Origin: Aurantimonas coralicida_A
GTDB taxonomy: Bacteria; Pseudomonadota; Alphaproteobacteria; Rhizobiales; Rhizobiaceae
Reading direction: 5' to 3'
DNA: 64,000 nucleotides
Assembly: GCF_036016755.1 (NCBI RefSeq)
Contig: NZ_JAYXIH010000004.1
Location: 119,743 to 183,742, forward strand
The first letter of the stretch is position 1. Each line of letters begins with the position of its first letter. The position numbers and the translations under genes were made by a program. Below are positions 35,924 through 45,476 of the stretch, one piece after another. The notes beneath the pieces are model-generated. The model saw nothing but the letters and a program-made list of their open reading frames with translations. It did no database searches and was not told the origin of the DNA.

Positions 35924-36604
35924 CTATTGCAGCGTGTGCGAGGAGCCGTCGTCGCCGCCATCGCGCGCCAAGGCGATCTCGGTGATGGCGACCAGAGTCT
36001 CGGCCCGCGTCTTCAGGTCGGGGGCCTCGAGCAGCGCCTGTTTCTCGGCCGCGCCGTAGGGCGACATCATGCAGAGCGCGTTGACCAAGGTCTCGTTGGA
36101 GGCGCGGGTGACGCTTTCCCAATCCGCCTCGAGCTGATTGGCCTCCAGATATTGCTTGAAGGTGCCCAGCAACGAGTCGCGATCGACCTCGCCGGCTCCC
36201 TGCCCCAGATCGAGATCACCGAGAAAGGCCGCCGCCCGGCACGAGCGATACGGCGCCCGATCGGATAACTCCTCCAGCACCCGGAATCGCACGACACCGT
36301 GCAGACTGATGATGTAGCGCCCGTCGCCGGACTCATTGAGCGATGTGATCCGGCCGAGGCAGCCGACCTTGCAAAACTCCGGCTCGCCATCGCTTCGGCG
36401 CCGCCCGTCGAGCGCCGGCTGGATCATGCCAATGATCCGCCCCCCTGCCATGGCGTCGTCGACCATCTGCAGGTAGCGCGGCTCGAAAACGTTGAGCGGC
36501 AGCTGCCCCCCCGGCAGGAGCAGCGCGCCCGCCAGAGGAAAGAGCGGGACGATGCTCGGGAGGTCCGATGCGTTGCGATAGTTGAAATTGCCGGCGTGAA
36601 CCAA
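35924..36604 (-). CDS. LON peptidase substrate-binding domain protein
   Basis: A TTG start at 36604 with GGAG six bases upstream gives 226 aa beginning VHAGNFNYRNASDLP, which fits relatives; a GTG at 36646 would add 14 residues. The sequence has the LON N-domain pattern IVPLFPLAGALLLPGGQLPLNVFEPRYLQMVDDAM and GCLGRITSLNESGDGRYIISLHGVVRFRVLEE, here in separate blocks. No ATPase or protease domain follows, so it is a stand-alone substrate-binding protein (COG2802). It is next to the thioredoxin gene and Trm112-like gene, the usual order. Confidence 0.88.
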   Translation of the reverse strand: MVHAGNFNYRNASDLPSIVPLFPLAGALLLPGGQLPLNVFEPRYLQMVDDAMAGGRIIGMIQPALDGRRRSDGEPEFCKVGCLGRITSLNESGDGRYIISLHGVVRFRVLEELSDRAPYRSCRAAAFLGDLDLGQGAGEVDRDSLLGTFKQYLEANQLEADWESVTRASNETLVNALCMMSPYGAAEKQALLEAPDLKTRAETLVAITEIALARDGGDDGSSHTLQ

Positions 36605-36741
36605 ACCATGTCTCCGTTGCCGAGACCGAACTTGGAACGCGAACACGCGATCTCAAGGGACGCGGCAACAAGCAGCGGCCGAACCGGCTCGAAGGCGGGC
36701 GCGGCGCGGGCTTATCGCCCCTGCCGCGCCCGCCTGGACGA

Positions 36742-37788
36742 TCAGGTGAAGAGCAGCGAGGACAGCTTGCGCCGGGCCTCCTTCGTCGCCGGATCGGTCG
36801 GCCCCCAGGCCTCGAAGAATTCGAGAAGCTTTTTGCGCGCGGCGTCATCCTCGAAGGTACGATCGCGGCCGATGATCTCCAGGAGATGGCCGGCGGCCGT
36901 CGCCCGCTCGCCCTTTGCCTGGGCAATCAGCGCCAGATCGTAGCGGGCCTGGTGATCGTCCGGGTCGCCCTCGATCCGAGCCTGCAGCGCCACCGGATCG
37001 CCCAGTTCCGAAATCTCCTCGGCAAGCTTCAGCTTGGTGCGGATGGCCGCGAGCGCTGGATCCTCAGGCTTGCCGGCATCCTCGGCCGCATATCCATCGA
37101 CCAAGGCCTTTGCCCGCGCCGTGTCGCCGGCCGCCAGATAGCATTCGCCCAATCCCGCGGTCGCGGCGGCGTGATTGGGCTCGTGCTGGAGAACCGCGCC
37201 GAAGAGCTGCGCGGCTCCGCCCGCGTCACCGTCGGCGAGCAGTTGCCTGGCCTGTTCGAGCGCCTGGGCGACCGGATCGTCCGCGCCGCCGCCCTTGCCC
37301 TTCGGCAGGCGGTCGATGAAAGCCTTGACCTCGCTCTCCGGCAGCGCGCCCATGAAGCCGTCGACCGGCTGGCCGTCGACGAAGGCAAACACCGCCGGGA
37401 TCGACTGGACCCCCAGCTGGCCGGCGATGGCGGGATGGTCGTCGATGTTCATCTTGACCAGCTTGACCTTACCGCCGGCCGCCTTCACCGCCCGCTCGAT
37501 GATCGGGGTCAATTGCTTGCAGGGGCCGCACCAAGGGGCCCAGAAATCGACGATCACGGGCTGGCGCCGCGATTCCTGGATGACGTCGGCCGAGAAATTC
37601 GCCGTCGTCGTGTCCTTGACCAGATCGGCTTGCGCGGCGCCACCGCCCAAATCCGCAAAACCTTCCAGACCCGGTGAGGCCGGCGCAGCCGGCGCCTGCG
37701 GCTGGGCGTTGCCCACCGTCTGGCCTGCCGGCCCGCTCGTCTGCGCGCCGTAGCCGCCGAAGGAATTGCCGTAGGGATTGTCGCTCAT
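36742..37788 (-). CDS. cnoX: Thioredoxin-TPR co-chaperone (CnoX/YbbN-like)
   Basis: This 348-aa protein has a Gly/Pro-rich N terminus of about 60 residues. A thioredoxin domain follows (about 62-165) with active site WAPWCGPCKQL and cis-Pro SIPAVFAF. A C-terminal TPR region (about 175-345) has VLQHEPNHAAATAGLGECYL and DHQARYDLALIAQAKGERATA. The CGPC pair suggests redox activity, unlike the SxxC form of E. coli CnoX. It protects proteins from oxidation and passes them to chaperones. Its start overlaps the end of the YbaK gene (ATGA). Confidence 0.92.
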   Translation of the reverse strand: MSDNPYGNSFGGYGAQTSGPAGQTVGNAQPQAPAAPASPGLEGFADLGGGAAQADLVKDTTTANFSADVIQESRRQPVIVDFWAPWCGPCKQLTPIIERAVKAAGGKVKLVKMNIDDHPAIAGQLGVQSIPAVFAFVDGQPVDGFMGALPESEVKAFIDRLPKGKGGGADDPVAQALEQARQLLADGDAGGAAQLFGAVLQHEPNHAAATAGLGECYLAAGDTARAKALVDGYAAEDAGKPEDPALAAIRTKLKLAEEISELGDPVALQARIEGDPDDHQARYDLALIAQAKGERATAAGHLLEIIGRDRTFEDDAARKKLLEFFEAWGPTDPATKEARRKLSSLLFT

Positions 37789-38306
37789 GCCGCCTGCCCG
37801 TCGTCGTCTGCCGGTGCTTCGAGGCCGATGACGAGCGGCTCGTGCCCGGTGGATTGGAAGAACGCCATCAGCGCCGATGTGGCGATGGTCGTCGTCGCCG
37901 CATTCGTCATCGGATGGCAGTTCACCATATCGTGCGCCAGGAGCCCTTCATCAAGCACAACACGGACCTGGCCCCCGGTATCGTTGATGAGGCCGAAGGC
38001 GGTGACCGAGCCCGGCTCGACGCCGAGCAGCGCGCGCATCTGGTCGCCGCTGGCAAAGGACAGCCGCCCGGACGCACCGATCCGCTTGTGCAGCCCCTTC
38101 AGGTCAACGGCGCGGGTTTCCTCCGCCACGACCAGAAAAATCCGCCCCTTCTTGTCCTTGAGAAACAGGTTCTTGGTGTGGCCGCCGGGAATCGTGCCGC
38201 GCAGCGCCTGGCTCTCTTCGACGGAATGAAGCGGCGGATGCTCGACCGTCTTCGTCTGAATTCCGAGTCCGGCAAGGTGGTGGATGAGGTCGTCGCGTGT
38301 CTTCAT
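37785..38306 (-). CDS. YbaK/ProX-type aminoacyl-tRNA deacylase
   Basis: The start at 38306 (MKTRDDLIHHLAGLGIQ) gives 173 aa. It resembles the ProXp-ala/PrdX group: EHPPLHSVEESQALRGTIPGGHTKNLFLKDKKG with the catalytic Lys, LSFASGDQMRALLGVEPGSVTAFGLINDTG, and NCHPMTNAATTTI. It clears mischarged Ala-tRNA(Pro) in trans. It is translationally coupled to the thioredoxin-TPR gene. Confidence 0.92.
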   Translation of the reverse strand: MKTRDDLIHHLAGLGIQTKTVEHPPLHSVEESQALRGTIPGGHTKNLFLKDKKGRIFLVVAEETRAVDLKGLHKRIGASGRLSFASGDQMRALLGVEPGSVTAFGLINDTGGQVRVVLDEGLLAHDMVNCHPMTNAATTTIATSALMAFFQSTGHEPLVIGLEAPADDDGQAA

Positions 38307-38500
38307 GGGAGTGAGAGCTCTCCGTCCTGCTGATCGGTCCCGCCTCGAAGGTGAGGCTTCGGCGGTTCGGCTCCTGATAGTATCGATGCGCAGCGAATGC
38401 GACCATTCGCTGGAAACGTCATTGATCGACATCAAGACGGCCCGCCCGCCCAGCCGGTACAAAGACATGAACAGACATCGCCGATGCAAGGGAGGTCGCC

Positions 38501-38917
38501 ATGTTCAAGAAAATCATGGTCCCGGTCGATTTGGGTCATACGGACCGCCTGGAAAAGGCGTTGATGATCGCCGCCGATCTTGCGCAACTTTATGGCTGCG
38601 CGGTCCACTATGTGGGCGTGACGACGTCTGGGCCGGGCTCGGTCGCGCATACGCCCGAGGAATATACCGACAAGCTCGAAGCCTTCGGCAAAGCGCAGGC
38701 CGAGAAGTACAGCCTCCCGCAGGAGACGACGGCGACCTATGTCAGCCATGACCCGACCGTTGATCTGGATCGAACGCTGTTGAGAGCCGTGGAGGAAAGC
38801 GGCGCCGATCTGGTGGTCGTCGCCTCGCACGTGCCGGGGCTCCCCGAGCACATCTTCGCATCCAACGCCGGCTATATCGCCGCCCATGCGAAGACGTCGG
38901 TCATGGTTGTACGCTGA
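38501..38917 (+). CDS. Universal stress protein (UspA family)
   Basis: This 138-aa protein starts MFKKIMVPVDLGHTDRLEKAL and carries the nucleotide-binding G-2x-G-9x-G(S/T)-like region near the end: ADLVVVASHVPGLPEHIFASNAGYIAAHAKTSVMVVR. The glycine pattern is partly altered (S-H-V-P-G-L in place of G-S-H-G), so ATP binding is uncertain. AGGGAGG lies just before the ATG. It stands alone and converges on the YedE gene. Confidence 0.92.
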   Translation: MFKKIMVPVDLGHTDRLEKALMIAADLAQLYGCAVHYVGVTTSGPGSVAHTPEEYTDKLEAFGKAQAEKYSLPQETTATYVSHDPTVDLDRTLLRAVEESGADLVVVASHVPGLPEHIFASNAGYIAAHAKTSVMVVR

Positions 38918-38941
38918 GCACGGGCTAACAACCGCGAACCG

Positions 38942-40039
38942 CTACTCCGCCGGAACCGCCCCGGCTTCCGGCGAAAGATCGCGGGCCTCGCGCGGGCGGT
39001 CGACGAACTGGTCGGCGAGTGCCGCGCCGCCGACCATCGAGAGCAAGGCCAGAAGCGCCGACACCGCCAGGACAGCGCCACCGGTGAAGCCCGCGCCGAT
39101 GGTGCAGCCGACCGCCAGGATGCCGCCGAAACCCATCAGTACGGAACCGACGGTGTAGCGCAAAATCGAGGGCGTGCCCGGCTCGGAGAATGTCTGGATG
39201 CGAAACTGCCGGAACAACAGCGCCGCGATCAAGGCGCCGAACAGCGCGCCGGCGAGAACGCCCTGGTCCAGACCAGCGAACGCGTCCGCGTCGGTGGCCA
39301 GCGCCGCGGTGGTGGCCAGCGGCCGGATGAACGAGAGGCTTTCGGCCTGGATCGGCTCGAACACCTGCTGCGAGAGCGTGTAGGTGAAATACCAGCCGGC
39401 GACGATCGTCGCGCCGACGCCGACGCCGCCCGCCAGGCGCCAGATGGACGCCCGCGACGCCAGAGCGAGGCCGACTGCGGCAGCCGCCAAAGTTACGCCG
39501 ATGATCACCCCGGCTGCCTGCCCGAGGCCCAGATGGGCAAGGACATCGTTGCCGCCGATCGCCGCCGTGCTCCAGAGCCCGCCGGCGCTGTCGCGCAACG
39601 GCACCAGAACGCCGCTATAGGTGGCGAGACCGACGATGGCGATGACGACCGACGAATAGAGCGCCCGCAGATTGCCCGTGGCCGACAAGACCAGCAATCG
39701 CGACACGCAGCCGCGCGCCAGGATCATGCCGATGCCGAACAAGATGCCGCCGATGATGGCGCCGGACAGGCTTTGGGCGGTGGCGAAGAAGCGGGTTTCG
39801 ACGACGTTCACGACATCGAGCGTCAAAAGGATCTGGACGCCGAGCACCGCAGCCGCGAAGCCCGCGCCCCAGGTCGCCAGCGCGGCGAGATCGCGTCTGC
39901 GGGTGAGATCGAGAACGGCCGAGCGCGTGCAGAACGCGCTGCGCTGCATGAAGAAGCCGAACAGCGCGCCGATCACGGCACCGCCGGCGAGCGCGGTCTG
40001 ATTCTCGCCAATCAGATCGATCAGTGGAACGAAGTCCAT
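38942..40039 (-). CDS. YeeE/YedE family (DUF395) sulfur-compound transporter
   Basis: This 365-aa protein has about nine or ten hydrophobic segments. Family cysteine motifs are visible: FFMQRSAFCTRSAV, GMILARGCVSRLL and GILAVGCTIGAGFTGGAVLAVSALLAL. TsuA, the studied member, moves thiosulfate using such conserved cysteines. The sulfate assimilation operon lies 4 kb away, which fits a sulfur role without proving it. The 160 bases upstream toward cobT hold no gene or riboswitch that I could recognise. Confidence 0.9.
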   Translation of the reverse strand: MDFVPLIDLIGENQTALAGGAVIGALFGFFMQRSAFCTRSAVLDLTRRRDLAALATWGAGFAAAVLGVQILLTLDVVNVVETRFFATAQSLSGAIIGGILFGIGMILARGCVSRLLVLSATGNLRALYSSVVIAIVGLATYSGVLVPLRDSAGGLWSTAAIGGNDVLAHLGLGQAAGVIIGVTLAAAAVGLALASRASIWRLAGGVGVGATIVAGWYFTYTLSQQVFEPIQAESLSFIRPLATTAALATDADAFAGLDQGVLAGALFGALIAALLFRQFRIQTFSEPGTPSILRYTVGSVLMGFGGILAVGCTIGAGFTGGAVLAVSALLALLSMVGGAALADQFVDRPREARDLSPEAGAVPAE

Positions 40040-40198
40040 CGCAGTGTTTCCCGAATTGCGTGTACCCAGAACATATGCGGAAGCCGCGATCTATTCAGGC
40101 TACGGGAATTGCGCGTGGGCCAGCGTGCGGGGATGCTTTTCCCACGCAGGCCGGTTTTATTGGATTCTCGTTCCGCCACGCGCGGCGCGGCGCCGGCG

Positions 40199-41215
40199 TC
40201 ACTCCCGGTTGGAGACGGCCGCCTCACCGAAGGTCGCCATGCCGGAATGACATTCCGCCGCCGCCTTGACGATGCCGGCAGCGATCGCCGCGCCGGTGCC
40301 TTCGCCGAGCCGCATGCCGAGGGCCAGGAGCGGCACCTTGCCCATCGCTTCCACCGCGCGAATATGGCCCGGCTCGGCCGATACATGGCCAAACAGGCAA
40401 TGGTCGAGGGCCTTGGGGTCCATGGCGTAAAGGATCGCCGCGGCGGCGGTCGAGACGAAGCCGTCGACGATGACTGGCACCTTTTGCATGCGCGCGGCCA
40501 GAATCGCGCCGGCCATCGCGGCGATCTCGCGCCCGCCGAGACGCCGCAGCACCTCCAGCGGGTCGGCGAGATGCCCCTTGTGATGCTCCAGCGCCGCGGC
40601 GACGACCCGCGCCTTTTTATCGACACCGGTCGCGTCATGGCCGGCGCCGGGGCCGGTCCAGTCGCTCGGGTCCCCGCCGAACAGCGCCGCGAAGATCGCC
40701 GCGGCGATAGTGGTGTTGCCGATGCCCATCTCGCCGATGCACAGAAGATCGGGCTCGCCGGCCAGCACCTCCATTCCGAAGGCCATGGTGGCCGCACACG
40801 TCCGCTCGTCCATCGCCGCGGCTTCCGTGATGTCCTCGGTCGGCAGTTCGAGGGCGAGATCGAAGACCTTGAGGCCGAGGTCGTAGGCGGCGCAAATCTG
40901 GTTGATGGCCGCTCCGCCGGCGGCGAAATTCGCGACCATCTGCGCCGTCACCTCGGCCGGAAAGGGCGAGACCCCTTGCCTGGTCACGCCGTGGTTGCCG
41001 GCAAAGACGGCGACCAGCGGCCGGCGCACCGCCGGCTGACGGCCCTGCCAGGCGGCGAGCCACTCCGAGATATCCTCCAGCCTGCCGAGCGCGCCCGCCG
41101 GCTTGGTCAATTGCCCTTCGCGCTCGCGTTTCACCTGGACCGCCGCCTCGTCGGGGCCGGGCATCCGGCGGACGAGATCACGAATATCGTCGAAAGGCAG
41201 CCCGGTTGTGGACAT
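40199..41215 (-). CDS. cobT: Nicotinate-nucleotide--dimethylbenzimidazole phosphoribosyltransferase
   Basis: This 338-aa protein has GALGRLEDISEWLAAWQG, VAVFAGNHGVTRQGVSPFPAEVTAQMV, GGAAINQICAAYDL, GEMGIGNTTIAAAI, and near the end ALGMRLGEGTGAAIAAGIVKAA with the catalytic-base region. It activates the lower ligand of cobalamin as alpha-ribazole phosphate. It is divergent from cobS across 110 bases, so the two genes probably share a control region. This is CobT of the CobUST set, not the cobaltochelatase subunit of the same name. Confidence 0.96.
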   Translation of the reverse strand: MSTTGLPFDDIRDLVRRMPGPDEAAVQVKREREGQLTKPAGALGRLEDISEWLAAWQGRQPAVRRPLVAVFAGNHGVTRQGVSPFPAEVTAQMVANFAAGGAAINQICAAYDLGLKVFDLALELPTEDITEAAAMDERTCAATMAFGMEVLAGEPDLLCIGEMGIGNTTIAAAIFAALFGGDPSDWTGPGAGHDATGVDKKARVVAAALEHHKGHLADPLEVLRRLGGREIAAMAGAILAARMQKVPVIVDGFVSTAAAAILYAMDPKALDHCLFGHVSAEPGHIRAVEAMGKVPLLALGMRLGEGTGAAIAAGIVKAAAECHSGMATFGEAAVSNRE

Positions 41216-41325
41216 CGCTCGCTCCTCGGGGTTTGCTTCGGCGAATCACGACGGAATGTCGGCGGCGCCGTTACGAATTGGCTGTGGCGGGCATGGCGCA
41301 GCGACGCGCAAGGAGCAAGTCCGCA

Positions 41326-42099
41326 ATGAGGGAATTCACCGCTTCTACGATGCGATCGCTGGCCTTTCTGACCCGGCTTCCGCCGGCGCGCCGCGCCTTT
41401 ACCGGAACGCACCCGCTCGGCGAGGACGTCCATTCATTTCCGCTGGCGGGGCTGATCGCGGCGCTGCCCGCGGCGCTGATTCTGTTTCTCGGGCCGGCGG
41501 TCGGCCTGTCGGCGCTCGTCGTCGCGTCGCTGGCGGTCGCGGCGATGGTCTTCGTCACCGGAGCGCTGCACGAGGACGGGCTCGGCGATGTCGCCGACGG
41601 GCTCGGCGGCCATCATGAGCGCGAGCGCGCGCTGGCGATCATGAAGGACAGCCGGGTCGGCAGCTATGGCGCCCTCGCGCTCGTCCTGTCGGTCGCGCTG
41701 CGGGTCGGGCTTCTGGCCGAACTGGTCGAAGCCGGTCCCGCCGGCGCGGCGCTCGCCATGCTCGGTGTCGCCGCGGCAAGCCGCGGCGCGATGGCCTGGC
41801 TGTGGGCGTCGCTGCCCTCGGCCTCGGTCGGCGGCACGGCGGATCGGATGGGCCGGCCGGACCGCAGAAACGGCCGTGCCGCGCTACTGATCGGTGATGG
41901 CCTCTTTCTCGTCGCCGGCATCCTCGCCGTTGGCTTTGGCCCGATGCTCGCCGGCTTTCTCCTGGGTGGGCTGGTGCTTTTGTGGTTTCGCGGCTTCATC
42001 GAACGCCGGCTCGGCGGCCAGACCGGCGACTGCCTTGGCGCTTCGCAGCAGCTCGTGGAAATCGCCGCGCTGCTCGGCCTTGCGCTGGGCAGCGGATAA
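41326..42099 (+). CDS. cobS: Adenosylcobinamide-GDP ribazoletransferase (cobalamin synthase)
   Basis: The ATG at 41326 (MREFTASTMRSLAFLTRLP) gives 257 aa, with AAGGAGC nine bases upstream. The family signatures are FLTRLPPARR, ALHEDGLGDVADGLGGHHERERALAIMKDSRVGSYG and the C-terminal GGQTGDCLGASQQLVEIAALL. It is an inner-membrane enzyme with about six hydrophobic segments. It joins the nucleotide loop to adenosylcobinamide-GDP to give cobalamin 5'-phosphate. Confidence 0.95.
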   Translation: MREFTASTMRSLAFLTRLPPARRAFTGTHPLGEDVHSFPLAGLIAALPAALILFLGPAVGLSALVVASLAVAAMVFVTGALHEDGLGDVADGLGGHHERERALAIMKDSRVGSYGALALVLSVALRVGLLAELVEAGPAGAALAMLGVAAASRGAMAWLWASLPSASVGGTADRMGRPDRRNGRAALLIGDGLFLVAGILAVGFGPMLAGFLLGGLVLLWFRGFIERRLGGQTGDCLGASQQLVEIAALLGLALGSG

Positions 42100-42110
42100 A
42101 CGGGCCCGAC

Positions 42111-43091
42111 CTATAGCGCCGCCGCGATGAACAGCAGCGCGGCGAACGCCAGAAGCAGATTCGCCGCGGTCCGGAACACTCCGATCGCAGCGGCGATGTC
42201 GGCCGGCCCCGCCCAGCGCCGGCCTTCCGGATTCAGCATCGGCGCCTCGACTTCGAGATTGCCGTAGCGGCGCGGACCGCCGAGCGACAGGCCGAGGGCG
42301 GCGGCCATCGCCGCCTCCGGCCAACCGGCATTGGGCGAGCGATGCAAAGGCGCATCGCGTCGCGCGGTGGCCAGGGCGGCGCGGACTTCCGCCATGCGTC
42401 GGTGGTGGATTCCCGCAGCCAGCGCGATCAGCAGCGCCGTCAGCCGGGCCGCCGGCCAGTTCATCCCATCGTCGAGCTTCGCGGACGCCCAACCGAAGGC
42501 GCGATAACGGTCGTTCAGATGGCCGATCATCGAATCTGCGGTGTTGATGGCCTTGTAGGCAAGCAGGCCCGGAAGCCCCAGAACCAAATACCAGAGAAAC
42601 GGTGCGACGACGCCGTCGGAGGCATTTTCCGCCAGGCTCTCGATCGCCGCACGGCAGATCCCGGCCTCATCCAGCGCTTCAGGATCGCGGCCGACGATCA
42701 TCGCGACGGCGCGGCGCCCTGATTCCAGACCCTTTTCGCCGAGCGCGCGTTCGACTGCGCGGACATGATCGACGAGGCTTTTTTGAGCCAGGAAAACGGC
42801 GAGCACGAGTGCCTCGAACAGCCCGCCCAAAAGACCCAGGCTGGCGAAGACCGTCGACAAGAGAAGGCCCGCGAGCAAAGCACCGCCGACGAGCAAGCCG
42901 GCGGCGATGACGCCGTTGCGCCACCGCGCCGATTCCTCGAGCCTTGGCCGGTTGAGGATCTGGTCGAGCCGGTCGATCACCCACCCGAACAGCACCACCG
43001 GATGCGGCACCCGACGCCAGAGCCAATCCGGGTCGCCGACAAGGCGGTCGACGGCCGTCCCCAGAAACAGGATCGCAAAGCGCGACATCAT
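42111..43091 (-). CDS. cobD: Adenosylcobinamide-phosphate synthase (CbiB/CobD)
   Basis: This 326-aa membrane protein has VGDPDWLWRRVPHPVVLFG, SLAENASDGVVAPFLWYLVLGLPGLLAYKAINTADSMIGH (in two blocks), WASAKLDDGMNWPAARLTALLI, and HRSPNAGWPEAAMAAALGL. It attaches aminopropanol phosphate to cobyric acid. It starts within the cobC stop (ATGA). Named cobD in the Pseudomonas denitrificans scheme and cbiB in the Salmonella scheme. Confidence 0.95.
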   Translation of the reverse strand: MMSRFAILFLGTAVDRLVGDPDWLWRRVPHPVVLFGWVIDRLDQILNRPRLEESARWRNGVIAAGLLVGGALLAGLLLSTVFASLGLLGGLFEALVLAVFLAQKSLVDHVRAVERALGEKGLESGRRAVAMIVGRDPEALDEAGICRAAIESLAENASDGVVAPFLWYLVLGLPGLLAYKAINTADSMIGHLNDRYRAFGWASAKLDDGMNWPAARLTALLIALAAGIHHRRMAEVRAALATARRDAPLHRSPNAGWPEAAMAAALGLSLGGPRRYGNLEVEAPMLNPEGRRWAGPADIAAAIGVFRTAANLLLAFAALLFIAAAL

Positions 43092-44119
43092 CCTTCGCCG
43101 CCGATCTCGTCGAGCGCTTCCGCCAGAGCCGCCCGCAGCCGCGCGGCATCGTCGGGGCCGGCCGGATTGCCGATCCGCAGCCAGTCGGGCCGCTCGGCGA
43201 AGGGCCGCGTCAGGATGCGCCGACGGCAGAGCGCTTCGAACAGCGCGCCGGCCCGTTCGTGGCGGATCGTCGCGAACAGGGCGGTTCGCCCGACCAGCGG
43301 CGTCCGACGGTTCAGCACCGCCTCGAAAAGCATTTCGGCTTGCCGGCGAATACGCTGGCGAGTGGCCCGGATCGCATGACCGTCGCCGAGCAGCGCCTCG
43401 GCGCAAACCAGAGCGGGCCCGGACACCGCCCACGGCCCGAGCCGCTCTGACAATCGCCCGGCAAGGTCCGGCGTGGTCAGCGCGAAGCCGAGGCGAAGCC
43501 CGGCGAGGCCGAAGAACTTGCCGAAGGAGCGATGGATCAGAAGCCCCGGTCGGCCGGCTTCCGCTGCGAGGCTCATGTCCGGCGTCACGTCCATGAAGGC
43601 CTCGTCGACCACGAGAAGGCCGCCGCGCGCGACCATGCGCTCGTGAAGCTCGAACAACTCCGCTCGCGAGAAAACCCGCCCGTCCGGGTTGTTCGGATTG
43701 ACGACGACGGCGATTGTCACGGTGTCGGCGATATCGTCCGGCCGGTCGATCCCCACCACATCATGCCCCGCGGTGGCGAAAGCGCGCCGGTGTTCGGCAT
43801 AGGTCGGCTCGACGATCGCGACCTCACTCGGCGGTAGGAGGAACGGCAGCAGCGAGATCAGCGCTTGCGAGCCCGGCGCGGCGACGATTCCGGCGTCGGC
43901 CGGCGCGCCATAAGCGCGGCGCGCCGCGTCGAGCGCCGCTCGTTCCAGACTGGATTCCGGCAGGCGTGAGACCGCTTCGGGCGGGAAAGCCGGCAGTGCC
44001 GCAGGGACCGGATTGATGCCGGTGGACAGATCCAGCCAGTCCTCGCGGCGGCCGCCATGGCGGGCGATCGCGACGTCGAGGGCGCCGCCATGGCGAAGGG
44101 TGCTAGCGTCCGGCTGCAT
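43088..44119 (-). CDS. cobC: Threonine-phosphate decarboxylase (CobC, aminotransferase class I/II fold)
   Basis: This 343-aa protein is a PLP enzyme. LDLSTGINPVP is typical of the family; other motifs are VVNPNNPDGRVFS, GGLLVVDEAFMDVTPD, and the PLP lysine in HRSFGKFFGLAGLRLGFAL. It makes (R)-1-amino-2-propanol O-2-phosphate for CobD. It overlaps cobD downstream and touches cobB upstream (TGATG), so cobB-cobC-cobD is one coupled unit. Confidence 0.95.
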   Translation of the reverse strand: MQPDASTLRHGGALDVAIARHGGRREDWLDLSTGINPVPAALPAFPPEAVSRLPESSLERAALDAARRAYGAPADAGIVAAPGSQALISLLPFLLPPSEVAIVEPTYAEHRRAFATAGHDVVGIDRPDDIADTVTIAVVVNPNNPDGRVFSRAELFELHERMVARGGLLVVDEAFMDVTPDMSLAAEAGRPGLLIHRSFGKFFGLAGLRLGFALTTPDLAGRLSERLGPWAVSGPALVCAEALLGDGHAIRATRQRIRRQAEMLFEAVLNRRTPLVGRTALFATIRHERAGALFEALCRRRILTRPFAERPDWLRIGNPAGPDDAARLRAALAEALDEIGGEG

Positions 44120-45426
44120 CAGGATTCCCTGTCGATGACATGGAGAAAGGAACCGCTGACACGGCCCCGACGAAGGCCATGACGGCCGAGATCGGCGCCG
44201 CGCGCGTCCGACGCCCGGAACAGCGCCTCACCCGGCCCTTCGGCGACGATCGACGCATAGTGGAACTCATGCGCCCGCAACTGACCGGGCCACGGTCCGC
44301 CGCCGACCGGGGTGAGCCGGCGATAGCCGAGATGCAGCTTGCGCCGGGCGAAGCTCGTTTCCAGCGACAACAGGCCGAGCATCGGATGAGGCGTCCCGCC
44401 AGCGTCGGTGAGCGTCCCGCCGAGCACCATGTAGCCGCCGCACTCGCCATAGATCGCGATGCCTTTTACCGCCGCCGCGCGCGTCCCGTCCAGGAAAACG
44501 GAGGCCGCCGAAAGACGCCCGGCATGGAGCTCCGGATAGCCGCCCGGCAGATAGATCGCGTCGGCCGCCGGGTCCGGGGCCTCGTCGGCCAGCGGCGAGA
44601 AGAACAACAGCGCGGCACCGGCATCGCGCCAGCCGGCAAGGAGATGCGGATAGGAAAAGGCGAAAGCCTCGTCCCGCGCCACGGCGATCGTCTGGCCGAG
44701 CGGGGCGAGCGGGGCGGCGGAACCCGGGGGGACCGCCGCTGCCGCATCCGGGCCTGCACCCGCGAGCGCCGCCAGCGCAAACAGGTCGCAGCCTTGCGTG
44801 ATCCAGTCCGCCGCGCGCTCGACAAAGGCGTCGAGGTCGCCGTGCTCGCCGGCCTGGACGAGCCCCAGATGGCGCTCCGGCAGCGCGAGATCGGGCTGGC
44901 GTGGAAGCACGCCGAGAACCGGAATGGCCAACGGCACCAGCGCCTCGCGCAACAGGCTTTCATGCCGGTCGGACCCGACGCGGTTGAGGACGAGGCCGGC
45001 GATCGCGAGGTCGGCGCGATGGGTCGCAAAACCCCGGACGAGCGCGGCGACCGAATGGGACTGTTTGGCGCAGTCGACGACGAGGACGATCTTGAGATCC
45101 AGCATCGCCGCCAGATCTGCGGCCGAGCCGCTGCCGTCCGCCGCGCCATCGAACAGCCCCATCATCGCCTCGACGACGAAGGCCTCGCCTTGCTGACGTG
45201 CCTCGTCGGCAAGGCTGGCGATCAATGCCGGGCGCATTGCCCAGGGATCGAGATTGACGCAAGGGCCGCCGCTCGCCGCAGCGTGGAACGCCGGGTCGAT
45301 ATAGTCGGGACCGGCCTTCGCCGAGCCGACAGTGACGCCCGAGCGCCGCAGCGCGCGCAGCAGCCCCAGCGTCACCGTCGTCTTGCCGGCGCCCGAATGC
45401 GGCGCCGCGATCATGAGCCCCATCAT
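44119..45426 (-). CDS. cobB: Cobyrinic acid a,c-diamide synthase
   Basis: This 435-aa protein has the N-terminal ATP-binding domain with P-loop APHSGAGKTTVTLGLL, GPDYIDPAFHAAASG, and MMGLFDGAADGSGS. A glutaminase domain with Cys in IAIYGECGGYMVLGG and the terminal HAYELH-like RAHEFHYASIV follows. It amidates the a and c side chains (CobB/CbiA). It is divergent from cbiD across 50 bases and heads the cobB-cobC-cobD unit. Confidence 0.95.
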   Translation of the reverse strand: MMGLMIAAPHSGAGKTTVTLGLLRALRRSGVTVGSAKAGPDYIDPAFHAAASGGPCVNLDPWAMRPALIASLADEARQQGEAFVVEAMMGLFDGAADGSGSAADLAAMLDLKIVLVVDCAKQSHSVAALVRGFATHRADLAIAGLVLNRVGSDRHESLLREALVPLAIPVLGVLPRQPDLALPERHLGLVQAGEHGDLDAFVERAADWITQGCDLFALAALAGAGPDAAAAVPPGSAAPLAPLGQTIAVARDEAFAFSYPHLLAGWRDAGAALLFFSPLADEAPDPAADAIYLPGGYPELHAGRLSAASVFLDGTRAAAVKGIAIYGECGGYMVLGGTLTDAGGTPHPMLGLLSLETSFARRKLHLGYRRLTPVGGGPWPGQLRAHEFHYASIVAEGPGEALFRASDARGADLGRHGLRRGRVSGSFLHVIDRES

Positions 45427-45476
45427 CGTCGGGCCTCCGGCTTCCCGTCACGACGGGCGACGCCTATAAGCCGGGC

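Noticed and set aside
40040..40198. Possible cobalamin riboswitch near cobT or the YedE transporter
   Set aside because: None of the conserved elements (GGTGCC, GGGAA, CCGCAACTG) is present on either strand, and the stretch is downstream of cobT.
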